DNA of 64,000 nucleotides from the NCBI GenBank assembly GCA_965203305.1, contig OZ241874.1:3038001-3102000 (forward strand), read 5' to 3'. The notes under the pieces are model-generated. The model did not search any database, had not been told where the DNA came from, and saw only the letters and a program-made list of their open reading frames with translations. Positions 63,947 through 64,000 of the stretch are shown in pieces (the stretch's first letter is position 1; every line of letters starts with the position of its first letter). Source of the DNA: Bin80 sp965203305 (GTDB lineage Bacteria; Bacteroidota; Rhodothermia; Rhodothermales; Bin80). The position numbers were made by a program, and so were the translations under genes.

Positions 63947-64000
63947 CTATGCCTCTTCCAGTGCGTTGGCACCACTGATGATCTCCAGAATTTCTGTCGT
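63947..64000 (-). CDS. Possible C-terminal end of a gene running in from the right edge
   Basis: On the minus strand the last 54 bases of the window read, without a stop, TTEILEIISGANALEEA and then TAG. It is protein-like text but far too short to identify. Listed only as a possible gene end. Confidence 0.3.
   Translation of the reverse strand, partial: TTEILEIISGANALEEA

Overview
The window looks like a chromosomal contig of a Rhodothermota/Bacteroidota-type bacterium. The evidence is three secreted proteins ending in type IX secretion (T9SS/Por) C-terminal sorting domains, a division and cell-wall (dcw) cluster in the Bacteroidota-like order without murF between murE and mraY, start sites mostly without a clear Shine-Dalgarno sequence, and an OmpA/PKD outer-membrane protein. 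Base composition is moderate. The species cannot be named from the sequence alone.

Layout. 1-1.2 kb: the end of an unrecognised gene and a decayed LRR gene. 1.2-6.7 kb: a minus-strand operon of S9 dipeptidyl peptidase, D-aminoacylase-like amidohydrolase and acyl-CoA carboxylase beta subunit (peptide and propionate-type catabolism). 7.2-14.7 kb: an accessory island with a ~100-bp MITE-like repeat, a broken helicase-methyltransferase (type ISP-like) restriction enzyme, a 1869-bp ISNCY-like insertion sequence, and an IS110 element with a strongly structured upstream region that may encode a bridge RNA. 14.8-26.3 kb: a 1700-residue T9SS surface protein and a tandem pair of subtilase-LRR-T9SS proteases. 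26.7-37 kb: a frameshifted FRG-domain gene, an FG-GAP/choice-of-anchor-B protein, a membrane protein plus vWA-like protein pair, an AAA ATPase, and a second, near-identical copy of the insertion sequence nested inside the MITE-like repeat. 37-40.7 kb: small hypothetical protein, cyclophilin, lysS, queG. 41-43.3 kb: an EcoRI-family adenine methyltransferase with a DUF262-HNH nuclease. 43.3-63.2 kb: core genes (ompA-like, rpsT, the complete dcw run ftsZ to mraZ, pyrG, a methyltransferase), all on the minus strand. 63.4-63.7 kb: two tRNA-Ser genes.

The most interesting signal is a set of homopolymer tracts in accessory genes. The EcoRI-family methyltransferase reads out of frame by +1 at a G9 tract near its N-terminus and would be restored by G8. 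The membrane protein gene has a C9 tract right after its ATG and would also be in frame with 8. The type ISP-like enzyme has a C7 tract where 6 or 9 would be in frame. Two more +1 lesions lie in short runs, in the FRG gene and in the signal peptide of the big surface protein. The core genes, including a G7 tract in rsmH, are intact. Poly-G/C phase variation is therefore a real possibility, although homopolymer sequencing error must be excluded.

The dcw cluster is a tightly overlapping transcription unit starting at mraZ. Upstream of mraZ lie three 10-bp-spaced GTGGG boxes, the expected operator for MraZ autoregulation.
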